Notes under the pieces: generated by a model | Databases searched by the model: none | The model's input: only the letters and a program-made list of their open reading frames with translations | Told to the model about the DNA's origin: nothing | Part shown: positions 1 through 11,509 of the stretch, piece by piece | Layout of the letters: each line of letters opens with the position of its first letter | Position numbering within the stretch: position 1 is the first letter of the stretch | Origin: Ananas comosus | Taxonomy: Eukaryota > Streptophyta > Magnoliopsida > Poales > Bromeliaceae | DNA length: 64,000 nucleotides | Direction: 5' to 3' | NCBI RefSeq assembly: GCF_001540865.1 | Contig: NC_033636.1 | Location: 5,569,156 to 5,633,155, forward strand | Program-made: the position numbers and the translations under genes

Positions 1-146
1 CCATGGTGAAACTTGCATGATTTGAAGAATGCTCAGCAAGGCTTTCTATCGACATATTTCTTTCTGAAATCGATTCTAAATCTCAAATTATAATTTTGAA
101 GAATTTACAATCTTAATAAAATAAAATAAAAAAAAAATAAATGCTG

Positions 147-1005
147 TTGCGGGATACCACCAGCTTGGAGCCGCGTGGGCACGCACGCAACAGAACGCAG
201 GTACCGCGCATAGCCGCGGCCCGCGCACAAGCCACGGCCGCGAGGTCACCGCGGCGCGCCCAGCCGCAACCGCGCGGGCCACGCAGCCGCGCGCTAGGCC
301 GCGGGCGTAGCCACGCGGGCCGCAGCCACCACGCGGGCCCGCACAAGCCGGCGCGCAGGCGGATGGGCCGCGCAAGCTCATCGCAGGCCGGCGCGACTAC
401 CGCCGGCCATGCGGCGGGCCCTCAATGCGGATTGGCCGCACGGGCCGTGCGTGCGGGCCAACAGGCCATGCAGGTCGGCCAGGCAGGCCTTGCAGGCCAC
501 GCGGGAGCACAGGCAGCGCGCCGCGCACGCGGACCGCTCGCAGGCCGCGGCCAGCAGGCGCAAGCCTGCTGGGCTGCGCAGGCCACGTGCGGGACACGTG
601 AGCCGCTCGCAGGCGACGCGGGCTGGGCGGGCCACGCGGGCTCACACACCGTGCGCGCGAGCCGGCCCCGCGGGCCCCGCGGACCACGCGGGCGTGCTGG
701 CCGCGCGCAAGCCACGTGCAGCTGCGCGGGCCCCGCGAGAGGGCCAGCAGGCCGTGCACGTCGCACGGACCGCCCATGCGTGCGGGCTTGCGGCGCGGCC
801 CAGCAGGCTGTGCAGGCCGCGGGCGCAGGTTGGCTGCGCAAGTAGGCCGCTCCCGGCCTTGCGTGCCGCGTCTGGCTACGCGCGGGCCCCGAGCGCGGGC
901 TGGCCGCACGGGCTGACGGCGCGGGCCAGCAGGCCGGGCGGGGCCTAGCATGCGCAGGCCGGACAGGCCGGGCCGCATAAGGTGCCGCAGCCAACACTCA
1001 GACCT
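147..1005. repeat. GC-rich minisatellite, left arm
   Basis: About 860 bases of degenerate short repeats built from GCGGGCC, GCAGGCC and GGCCGCGC cores with variable spacers. The long frames open across it on both strands encode only Ala/Arg/Gly/Pro-rich low-complexity peptides, as expected when stop codons (AT-rich) are absent by composition. I do not call a gene here. Confidence 0.75.
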
Positions 1006-1040
1006 GCATTTTTTGTTTTTGTTTTTGTTTCTTTTTTTTA

Positions 1041-1475
1041 ATAAAATAGATAATTGATTATCAAGCATAGTCAATGATTCAATTTCATTATGTGACATAA
1101 TAGCATGCATTTAAGATATTATATATATTTTTTATGATGTATGGATAAAATATTTTGTCATAAATTTTTTTATGCATGCCTTATCTAGTGGGAGTCTTTT
1201 AATTTATGGTAAAGAAAAATTTCGCTATGCTCGTAATCACATCACACACCATATGTCAAAATTTTTAAATTATTTAATTAAGATGCACAAAATATTTGGG
1301 AGTAAACGTATATATAATATACTCTACCAAAAATAAAATTCCCACTTGATAAGGCATGCAAAATAAAATTTATCCATACATCATAAAAGCATTATAATAT
1401 TTTAAACACATGCTAAAATGTCACAGAAGCATTTTGAATCATTGACTATGCTTGATAATCAATTATCTATTTTAT
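1041..1475. repeat. Central AT-rich inverted repeat of the foldback
   Basis: The left arm (1041-1211) and right arm (1325-1475) are imperfect reverse complements. The outermost 40 bases (1041-1080 against 1436-1475) match essentially perfectly, and inner blocks such as ATGCATGCCTTATC and TGATGTATGGATAAA recur inverted. The loop at about 1212-1324 is unpaired. No coding potential. Confidence 0.8.
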
Positions 1476-1522
1476 AAAAAAAATTGGTGCAAAAAACAAA
1501 AGAAAAAACCAAAAAAAATTTC

Positions 1523-2062
1523 TGCAGGCCCCCGTGGGGTGCATGCGGCTTGCGTGCGGCCCGCGTGGCCCGCGTTCGCGCGGCCTGCGGGAGGCCAGCG
1601 CGCGGCCGGCTAGGTCCACGCGCGGCCCGCATGCGGCCAGCGCGGCCCGCATGCGGCCAGAGCGCGGCCCGTGGGGCCCGCATGCGCGCGTCCCGTATAC
1701 TGCCAGTGCGGCCTGGGTGGGCGGGGCCCGCATGCGGCCAGCGCGCGGCCTGCGCGGCCCGCACGGCCTGCATGGCCCGCACGGCCGGCGGCCTGCGGCT
1801 AACGTGAGGCCCGCGAGGCCTGCGCGGCCAGCGAGGCCCGCAGCCTGCGCGCGGCCCGCGCGGCCCGAGGCCTACGGCTAGCATTTGGCACGCGAGGCCT
1901 GCGCGGCCTGCCAGGCCCGCGGCCTACGCGCGGCCCGCAGCCTGCGCAACGCCCGCGTGCCCCGGGCGGCGGAATGGCGCGCGCTCTTTCGGCCGCGCTC
2001 TGCGCGTGGCCCGTGCGGCTGGCGTCTTTGCGCGTGGCGTGTGGCCGGGCGCCTGTCGTGGC
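1523..2062. repeat. GC-rich minisatellite, right arm
   Basis: About 540 bases of short repeats with GGCCCGC and GGCCTGC cores, the inverse complement of the left arm motifs. It ends abruptly at a T-rich stretch near 2065. Long open frames here (Arg/Ala/Gly/Pro) are compositional artefacts. Confidence 0.75.
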
Positions 2063-2102
2063 CAGTATTTTTATTTTTTTTTATAAGTGTAGTATAAAGC
2101 AA

Positions 2103-2985
2103 TACTATCATATTGATTTTGAACATTGATCTTGCAGAATTTATATCAAGGAAGCTTGTTGACGAGCTCTTCCAATCATGAGTTTCAATGGCATATGGAC
2201 AATACATCTAAAACAAGCCTCTCCATCCTTTAGGGTGCGTTTTCTCATTAAATCCAACAACATATAATCAATTTTGGGTAGGTAGAATTCAATTTGGTGT
2301 TCAATATGTGTAAAAACATGCAAGTTCCACTTATGAAAAAACCACATTAACGTCATTACATGCGCAAAAAAAATTAAAATGATAGATTTATTTGCCATTA
2401 AGTCATCGTTAAAGATTGATTAGGCCACAGAAATCAACCTAAAAGACGCTCTGATAACAATGTAGACGCTGCGGGAATATTAGTTGTACTGGTTCGAAGG
2501 ATTAGCGTAATCGATGAGGCCGGTATGTCGAGGTTGTATTCGACGTGTCCTTTGATGTCTTGATTAATCTTTCAGTTCCAACTTTGCGATGATTCGAACT
2601 AAACGAGCCCGATCCACCAACGTTCAAGGCTCTTAGAATAATAGGTGAATGGGAGGAGTTTGGTTTATTCTTTCGTTTTCTTTTATTCTCTTTTTTTTTT
2701 CCGTTCTTGTTATTTTTGTTACTGTGGGATGGCCAGATTATTTTTAAGGGATTCAAATTCTAATAGCGTAGATGATTTAAGGGCAATCGTATTATTGTTA
2801 TTCCTCTATGCTAGATTTATCTCTAACTAGCTTTTCAATTTGAAAGCGAGATTAATTCCAATCCAATTAGATAACATAATATCCGTCGGATCGAACCCGC
2901 ATATGGGCGTACCCGATTCGATTTAACCGAATGCCAACAGTTCTTGTATTAGTTCCCTACTCTTAATCTTTAAATTGTACAATTA
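2103..2985. other. Non-coding stretch, probable decayed retroelement sequence
   Basis: No convincing gene. At 2446-2460 there is a degenerate match to the complement of an initiator-Met tRNA primer binding site (CTCTGATAACAA), and the region adjoins a copia gag remnant, so it is probably retroelement-derived. A minus-strand open frame at 2141-2398 has no recognisable family. Confidence 0.35.
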
Positions 2986-3300
2986 TCATCTCCAAATGAT
3001 TTTATTCATCAAGGACTTGCCATCACAAGGGCTTTTTAATTTTCTCAAACGGAAGTCTTGGTTTCCATACTTGAATAGCACCGAGTTTTACAGCGGCAAA
3101 AATAGGTTTGCCAACGACATCATCTCTTTCTCTTCAAATTCCTTATCCATCATCCCTTCCGACTTGTTCTCTTTTTCTTGCAGAGCAGTATCACAACCAT
3201 CCTTCACTAGCACTATATGCATATTGAGCTTTCACAGTGCAAAGTTAGTCCCGTCAAAGTGAGGGATCTCAAACTTGGTCGCACTTTTTCCGGCCATCAT
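2986..3300 (-). pseudogene. Ty1/copia GAG N-terminal remnant
   Basis: Read on the minus strand from the ATG pair at 3295-3300, the start of the frame has the typical copia Gag opening: a Lys-Phe-Glu-Ile-Pro segment followed by Phe-Asp-Gly-Thr-Asn-Phe. A stop follows within about 25 codons, and Gag-like sequence resumes after it (an Asp-Lys/Glu-rich helix, then Met-Met-Ser-Leu-Ala). A second in-frame stop interrupts that. It lies immediately downstream (minus sense) of a primer binding site, as expected for gag. Clearly non-functional, with no pol recognised downstream. Confidence 0.6.
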
Positions 3301-3334
3301 TTTCACTGTTAATTTCTGTCTACAAAGAACCTAC

Positions 3335-3346
3335 ACTCTGATACCA
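3335..3346 (-). other. Primer binding site (initiator Met tRNA) of copia remnant
   Basis: The minus strand reads TGGTATCAGAGT, one base short of the canonical plant PBS TGGTATCAGAGC. It sits about 35 bases upstream of the copia Gag-like start, and the preceding sequence (minus sense) ends in TTTCA followed by A, compatible with an LTR 3' end near 3349. Confidence 0.6.
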
Positions 3347-3348
3347 AT

Positions 3349-3990
3349 TGAAAGAACTGACGAAGAACTCGAGCATACCTTGAAACCCTCTTAATGTAGT
3401 AGCACAATGAAAATTGGATCCAATATATAGAAACTTTAGATCGATTGAGAAAACAAGCACAAGAATGTAAAATAATAATAAGCACAAACAAATAAGAAAT
3501 TTATGTGGTGGTTTGGACAATGATGTGCTGATCCATGTCCACAAGTAAGACCTCCTAAATGCGTTTTCAATTAATTCAAGTTTAAACTTCGTTCTCCGCT
3601 TAAAAACCACCCTCTCTATAAGATGTTTCAGGTCAAAATCTGACCTTAAGCCATGAGATTAAACCAATTTGGATTCAAAGCCAACTTGGCTTGTCCCTTG
3701 CGGCTTCAGGTTAGATAACCTGAATAATAGATTCCAGAACATTATTATTAATTGGCTTCGAAACATGGAATCTAGAAACATGTAACTTCAAGGTTTGACT
3801 GCAGAATCGACTTCGAAACGTGACTTCACCTTGATCCAACATAGAAATTGTAATTTAACTTTCAAATATTTAAAGTTCGAATTTCGCGCCAATGGAAAAG
3901 ACCCATTTGTTTTAAGTCGAATTTGTGCAACTTGGGCACTCACATTTCACATTAATAAAAGTGAGGAATTTACAGCAATTCCTTTATTAT
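3349..3990 (-). mobile_element. Probable copia LTR remnant
   Basis: By position this is upstream (minus sense) of the PBS, so it should contain the 5' LTR of the copia remnant. It is AT-rich and has no gene. I could not find the partner LTR or the outer LTR edge, so the left end in minus sense is a guess. Confidence 0.3.
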
Positions 3991-4846
3991 AATATGAATA
4001 CCAAAATCAAAATCAACCCCAAAATCTGCATACACATACACATCAGGTGAACTACCCTCCACACTTCCAAGTTTTGTTTCTAGAGATACTAATGCTGGAT
4101 TTAGTTTTGCAGGAGCCTTCAACTGTCACAGGGTATGAGTTTGCTTAATTAGAACTTCGGATAATAAAGGCCAGCTTCGATGTATTTAAGAGAGCTTATT
4201 TCTTTAAAATCATAATAAAAAATTGTTTGCTGTAATTTGTTTGATAAAAAGCTCCAAAAGCAAGTCAACCAATTCACTGCATTTATTGTGAATATAACAA
4301 GATTATTCATAATAATCTTGCATAAATTGGCAGAAACATAATAGGGAAAAAGAAAAATCTAAGTTTTAGTAGTAATTTCTAGTCACACCAATAAAACTGG
4401 CTCTCCTAAAAATGCAACATCCTACAAAGCAAATATTTGATATCTATCCATAATTTAGACTCCTAATATGCTCAGTAAATAACAAAACAGCTTGGTTAAT
4501 ATCAATTCTCTTTCCCCAGTGGCTAACCAATTTTCTGATTCAGAAACTTAATTAAGGTTCAGCGGCTCTGCCTACAAATTGTTTTGCTGTAACCTGCAAT
4601 TACAAGGCTCTACATACTCTCCTAGAGCATGAAATAAGCATTACCCTGAAGCCGGTGACTTTTTCTATGTTGGGATCTTATGCTAGTTACTTTTCAATAG
4701 CAGAAAATTCTACTTGCACAAGAAGTTCAAAAATTGGCACCAACAGTTCAGTAATTTTTAGCTTATTTTGATCCAGTTGGCAAAACCAGATTGCGAGGAT
4801 AAAATGTATAAATAGTCCCTTCACTTTCAAATAGTAACAACTTAGG
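3991..4846. other. AT-rich intergenic DNA
   Basis: No gene, RNA or clear repeat structure seen. The short open frames in it lack any recognisable domain. Confidence 0.4.
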
Positions 4847-5146
4847 GCGTGTTTGTTTAGACCAAGGTCCAAAGGGAAACTCATGAGTCCCTGCGACTCG
4901 AGATCGTCAATGTTTGGGGAAACGTCGATCTCCGACTTCCGCAGGGCCCGCACCCGCACGGCCTGCTTGCCTGAGACAGGCCCACAGGGCGGCGAGTTTG
5001 CATACGGCGAAACTCTCGACTATGCGCTCGTCGTGCGAGTAGTCGAGTTCCGCCGTTCGGACAGAACTCTTCGTCTTCCATGTTGTGGAGTTCCGTGTTA
5101 ACACGCCCTTCGTTGTTTAACTTCTTACTTAAACAAATAAAGTCCT
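4847..5146. mobile_element. MITE-like element, Tourist/Harbinger-type end
   Basis: Begins with GGGCGTGTTTGTTTA after a TTA, the characteristic end of plant PIF/Harbinger-type MITEs. It contains the mirror sequence AACACGCCC at about 5099-5107 and ends near TAAACAAATAAAGTCC followed by TAA. The inner part is unusually GC-rich for a MITE. The target duplication is not exact, so the right edge is uncertain. It lies just beyond the 3' end of the Aux/IAA gene. Confidence 0.4.
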
Positions 5147-5691
5147 AAAACCTCTCTACATCTTACAATCACATCCCAAATTTCCGCTTCGAAAGAAAAT
5201 TTCATTTGCTGAAAAATTAAGCTGGAACTCAGACATTTGTTAGGGGGTAAAATAAGACACTAACAAAACAGTACACAAAACATCAATCTCCATTTCGAAA
5301 ATGCAAACAGATACACAACACATCGGCGCAGCCAATAAGAAACTTTCCCAGCAACCAAAAACCCTTGAGCATTGTAATCAAATAACAGCCGCACGTTTCA
5401 GAAAGGCCAAACACTGGAACGCGCTCATCGATGCAGTGCGACTATAAGAAAAGAGAACAGGGTTGAACACTCTGACACGCCGAAGCATGCTCTTATTGAT
5501 CACAAAACAAACTGTATATATCATATATATAGTTGTATCTGTGTTCAAGCCGAAAACCGATTACGCTACATACAATAATACCCATTATTCCTACTTTGAA
5601 GGACAAGAGGCAAAACTCGAGGAACACATTAAGGACACAAAAACAATCCCCTGTACATTATCACATATCATGGGATGCGGAAGCCTCCCAT

Positions 5692-8083
5692 TTACCTGAG
5701 TGTTGGTGCGCATTCTTGAGTCGATCTTGGAGCTGCATCATCAGAGGCACACGAGAGAGTAAGCAACTAGTATGAAACGCAAGATCGTCTACGATTAGCT
5801 AAAGAGAGAGAGTAAAAACATTATGTCGAATATGGGGAATTTACCTAAGTTGACAGCCTCTGAGCTTTTCATTAAGTGAAGTCGCTTGCATGACGCTATG
5901 AACATTCTGCAGTTAACCAGCATGGATCAATCAAATATCATTCACCTCGAACAACGTTATTGAATAAGGCTCGAAGTTCCAAATCAAATTCAGATGGTGC
6001 TCAAGTGCATGCATTTTGTCCCGAGATTAGGTGCTCTAAAGTCAACAACGAAGAGCCAGTTGGAAGTTCGGCGGAAACGAGTTTGATCATAACATTCTAT
6101 CAAACAAAACATTTATTTTTCATGAAGCCTCAGGCAATGATTTGTCATCCTAGCATACCAAGTGGTAAAGAGCTCCACTTCAAGATCATTCTCCACATTA
6201 CTCATAAATATAATTAAGCAGCTCGCTATTTCTACAAAAGGATCGATCATGTAATGATACTAATTAGTGAACTTCATCCTAATTAGGCATGGCAAATATG
6301 AGAATAGAACTATTTTTGCTCAATAATTCAAAATATAGACACTTATTTACTTGTTTCGTAAATCCCTGAATAAAGTTGCCTTTAAGTCTTTAACTACCTA
6401 CATGCTGATGTACCCCTTTTGTAAACTCACCCAACTTCACAACATCCTTTATGAATCCAAAAGGTACAATCACACATGCAAATTGTAATTCGAGAGAAAG
6501 AAGAAAAATATAATCACAAGCTTTCCATTAATATATAATATAGTAATATCAATCTATCGAATAATAGGTCCACACAATCCACACATTAAATACGCCATAC
6601 CATTTATTTAACAGAGATACAAGTTCTTTTTTTCTTTTTTCCCATTCTTAAGAGATTATGATTGCGTTAGTCATTCACGAAAGAGAAAACGAGAGGGAGA
6701 TATTCAACTCACTTCCAGGGAACGTCGCCAACCAGCATCCAGTCACCGTCCTTGTCCTCGTAAGTCGGCACATACTCCGTCCCATTCACGGGATCCACCA
6801 GCCTCCTCTCATTCGAATAGTTACCTGCAATTTATCATTCGCCCGGTTACCGAAACACTAAATGAGATCAATCAATACGACAAGATCAAGATGATCAGAA
6901 CAAGCAATGCTTACGGAGGGTGAAGCAGGAGAACATGTCCTGGAGGGCCGCGAGCAGCTGGTCGTAACCTCTGTAAGCCTCGAGGTCAACCTTCCGGAGG
7001 TACGGCGCACCGTCCACCGCCACCTTCACATACGTACAGCTCTTCAGAACGTTCCTTCGGAACGACCTCACTGGTGGCCACCCCACCACCTGCGCCCTGT
7101 ATATATCATGCACGTATATTTGTCCCAAAGGGAGAATAATTAGTTACACTCTTTTTAATAACAAAATAAATGTTGTACTAAAGATCTCAAGTCGTATTAT
7201 TGTTCTCTACTCATGGTGCTCGTTTCCTTCAATTTTTTCCTTTTTTAAGGGTAAATTGCATCATTAGCCCCCTCTCACTTTTAGCCAAGCTTTGCTAGGA
7301 TCTTGTTTTGATGTTCGAACAAGTTACCCAGTAATAACTCACGCACTACGAAAATTTCCTTCCCCACAATCATAATTTCTTAAAATAAAGATTAGATTAT
7401 TCACATATTCCCATAGAATAATTTGAAAGCTGCATATGCTATTCCGCCATCCGCTTCCAACCATACACCTCATCTACCAATTACTTGCTGCCGACAAGTA
7501 GGATAAAAAGATGCGCAGAACAAGTTGTTCATTCATTAAAACAGGCCCTGAATTTCACTTTGCTACTCAAATTTTAAGTTGCAAATTGCCCCAAACTCTC
7601 AAACTATCGCACTTCAGTCCTTGCAATTATTCACTGTCACGAATATATATAGAGAGAGAGAGGGTTGGGCTGGAATACTATTGATAGCAAAAGACTCTTT
7701 TTGCTATGAAGTTTTTAACCCTTGGATGAGAAATATTTAATCCAATGGTTAGAAATGATGAAAGGAGTAAAAGCTGATAGCAAAAAAAGTTTTTTGCTAT
7801 CAATAGTATTCTAGCCCAACTCTCTCTCTGTCTCTCTCTCTCTATATATAGAGAGAGAGAGAGAGTTGAGCTCCTGTGCTTAAGTGCTTTTTTCTTTTAA
7901 AAGCACAAAAGCATTTGTGGTTGTGATTTTTAGTCATCGAATTGTCTCAAGATCCGTGTAGCTATTAACAGTATATCCTATTAAGTTTCCTTTACTAGTA
8001 TTGCGCGGATCTTAAAACGATCCGACAGATAAAAAAACAAAAGCACTTTGAGCTCCTGTGCTTTTAAAAGCATAAGAGCTCAA

Positions 8084-8127
<44 letters not shown>

Positions 8128-8999
8128 CTAGGGCTACTATACTCTTATGAGTATAGAACCTTTTGTACTCATAAATTTTCTACCGTTGGATGAAGGGATG
8201 TACGGTTAGAATGATAGTGGTCCCCGGTTAGGTTAATAAGGGTCTCCTAGGATTGAGTGGGTGGTTTGTTGAATAGTATGATCTAACGGGTGGAAATAGT
8301 CAAAGGAGTAGATCTAACGGCCGAAAACTTATGAGTACGAAGGAGCCTATACTTATAAAAGTATAGTAGCTTAGATGATATGGATCCCGAATCGATGATC
8401 GGAACCATTAAAATTGATCTAGAGTATTTATAACGTGTAGAAACATTATCAAATTCATTGAAGAGTCAAAAAATTAACAGTCAAAAATGAATAACCCTGT
8501 GAAAATAAATGTTAGATTTTTTCAATTCATGATCGGAGTTATCAAACGTTATCTGAATAGTATAAAAAATTTTCTAACAAAAATTCAAACTATTTGGACT
8601 ATTCTACATTGTTAAACAAGCAAACGGCTTATATAGGCCGTCAAAAACTGTCGATTTTGTGATTCTTTGATCATTATATAAATAATTTTTAAAATTCATG
8701 AAATTTAGTTTCTAAAAACTTTAAATACTCTAGATCAACTTTAACGAGTCTGATCATCGATTAAAAATTCCTATCATCTAAACGACTTAGGAGGACGAAG
8801 GCTTCCGTTCTCCTAAAAGAATAGTAGCTGGATTCTGTAGCACCAAGTCATTGGTGCTTGTAGGTTTTCGATCTTTGGATAAAGATTTGTAAAGTTAGGA
8901 TAATAGCGGTCTCCTAGGGTTAAAGTGATAAATCTAACGGTGGAAAAAATTACAAGAACCAATTGCTTGGTGTTTTTAAAAACACCATAGCCGAACTCC

Positions 9000-9085
<86 letters not shown>

Positions 9086-11242
9086 TCCGGCTATTATATT
9101 CTTATGAGTATGATCGCCTTTATACTCATAAGTCGTTTTCGATTATAGAGCTTCCGAATCGACGATTCATACCGTTAAACATGATTTAGAGCATTTAAAA
9201 CTTCTAGAAATCAAATTTTGTAATTTTTTGACATCATTTACCTTGCCATTAAAAGATCTTAAAATTAATAATTTTTAACGACCGGTACGAGATACTTTCT
9301 AATTTAATGGTATAAAAGAATTAGAATTGGTTGAATTTTTTATAAAAAATTCTATTCACTATCTAAAAAAATTCAATAACTCTGATCTTAAATAAAAGAA
9401 TCTGATCATTTATTTTTAGGAGGTTATTCAATTTTGACCATTAATCTTATGCCCGCTTGATGAACTTTAAAATAATTTTAAAAAATTACGAAATTTATTT
9501 TCTAAAAGTTTTAAATGCTATAGATCATATTTAACAGTATGGATCGTCAATTCGGAAGCTCTCTCATCCAAAAAGACTTATAAGTACAAAAGGATTTATA
9601 CTCATAAGGGCCCGTTTGGTTCGAGTTATGTAGTATTGCAAAGTATCTCGACATATCCAGGTATCTTGGATTTCGGCGTGAGATTACTACTGATGCTGCA
9701 TTATAGCGTTTGGGTTAATACAGTAATGTAATATTAGATTATAGTGTTTATAGCATTAATATGTTTGGTTCAATTTATAAAATTTAGTAATCCTGACATA
9801 AAAGTATAATTTTTTTCAAAATTGCCCTTGTTGTTGTCATTTGAATATTATTTTTTGCGGAAATGATGAATGGAGGGAAGGAGATCGTGATGATTACTTG
9901 GGAGGACGACGCAATAGAAGATGATAGGTGTTCGTGCGAGAGAGAGAGAGAGAGACAGAGAGAGGGAGAGAGAGACGTCGAGAGAAAGAGCGAGAGAAAG
10001 TGGCGTGCGATAGAGAGGGCCGGGGGGAAGGCGAGAGAGAGATGAAAATAATGCTGTTAATTAGATTTGGGGTTGTTGGAGAGTAAAATTGTCATTTTAC
10101 ATAATATGTAGTATTAACGGGTTTTAGTAATGCAAGATACACGACCCCCCTCCCGTTAATATTTTCGATGTAATCCTGCTCGATTTGTAATGCTACATTA
10201 ACAGCTAGATTACATAGCGGATTAACCAAACACAGTTATCCTGGCAGGATTGCCTGTAATCCTGCCAGGATAACTCGAACCAAACGCACCCTAAGAGTAT
10301 AGTAGTCCTACTCTCTCTCTCTCTATCTCTCTCTCTCTCTATATATATACTCCCTCCTTCCCTCCCTCCCTATATATATACATATATATATATATAGGCC
10401 GTGGCTACTATACTATTATGAGTATTGGAGCCCTCGTACTCATAAGTTGTTTTCAATGATGGAGCTTCCGAATCGACAATCCACTCCGTTAAATATGATT
10501 TAGAGTATTTGAAACTTCTATAAAATAAATTTCATAAATTTTCGAAATCATAATAAAGTCCATCAAGTGGGCATAAAATGAACGGTCAAAATCGAACGAC
10601 ATCCTAAAAAAGAATGATCGGATCCTTAATTTAAGATCGGAGTTATTGATCTTTATCTATGTAGTGAATAGAATTTTCTATCAAAAATTCAACAAATTCC
10701 GATTCTTTTGCACCGTTAAACTAGCAAGTATCCCATACCGGCCGTTAAAAATTGTCAAATTTATGACCTCTTGATCGTAAGGTAAATGATGTCGAAAAAT
10801 TATAAAATTTGATTTCTAGAAGTTTTAAATGCTGTAAATAACGTTTAACGGTGTATATCGTCGATTCGGAATCCCCCCGCCCGGCTTGCCTACCCTCCCT
10901 TCCTCTTCCCCGCCCTCCCCACACCTTCACCCCCCGCCCCCCTTCCCTCCCGCCACCCGCTCTATCATCGAAAACAAGCTTAATAGTACGCTAGGGCGAT
11001 GTATCATTAATGGTTGTAGCCGATAAAGGGATCTACACGGGCATATATCAACTAATTAAAATTGCGGATTTGAAATTCCTTTCGATTAAATAGGTAAATG
11101 TATCAAACAATCGCAAAATTATTTCTAGAATATGTTTCAATCGGCTAGATCATGTCTAATCGGACACAGCCGATCGTGCGATTCAAAAGTCCATCATCGA
11201 AAACGGCTCAGGTCGGGCTCCTTAATAGGCACACCAGACTAC

Positions 11243-11276
<34 letters not shown>

Positions 11277-11472
11277 TTGAGCTAGGATACTTTTACAAGT
11301 ATCACCCCCTGGTGCTATTAGGTTTTTAGCCGTTGGATCTACTTGATTACTAATAGTCCTTGGATCAAATACTATTCCACCTACCACCATCATCTTAACC
11401 TCTCATCTCTCCATCCAAGGGCTAAAAACACTAAAGCACTATGGGGGTGATACTTGTAAAAGTATTCTAGCT

Positions 11473-11509
<37 letters not shown>

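Larger units (their letters stand above)
100..2100. mobile_element. Giant foldback structure with GC-rich minisatellite arms
   Basis: Two very GC-rich blocks (about 147-1005 and 1523-2062) flank an AT-rich inverted repeat (1041-1475). The left block is dominated by the heptamers GCGGGCC and GCAGGCC, the right block by their reverse complements GGCCCGC and GGCCTGC. The poly-T/poly-A junctions between the GC blocks and the central repeat are also mirror images, as are the A-rich outer edges. The whole thing therefore reads as one palindrome-like element. I see no transposase and no clear target duplication. It could be a non-autonomous TIR element or an inverted minisatellite. Class uncertain. 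Confidence 0.5.

Noticed and set aside
141..1110. Several overlapping open frames of 180-237 codons on both strands
   Set aside because: They lie in GC-rich minisatellite and encode only Ala/Arg/Gly/Pro-rich repeats in every frame, with no domain or codon preference.
1459..2097. Open frames of 70-141 codons in the second GC-rich block
   Set aside because: Same compositional artefact as the left block.
2446..2460. Second possible primer binding site
   Set aside because: Mismatched (CTCTGATAACAA) and no LTR edge or gag start beside it; noted only as degenerate retroelement sequence.
7000..7140. Plus-strand 78-codon frame over Aux/IAA exon 2
   Set aside because: Antisense shadow of the degron/PB1 exon, which matches its family on the minus strand.
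9863..10045. Arg/Glu-rich 60-codon frame
   Set aside because: It is the GA-repeat part of a Tourist-like MITE, present in disturbed form in the second copy.
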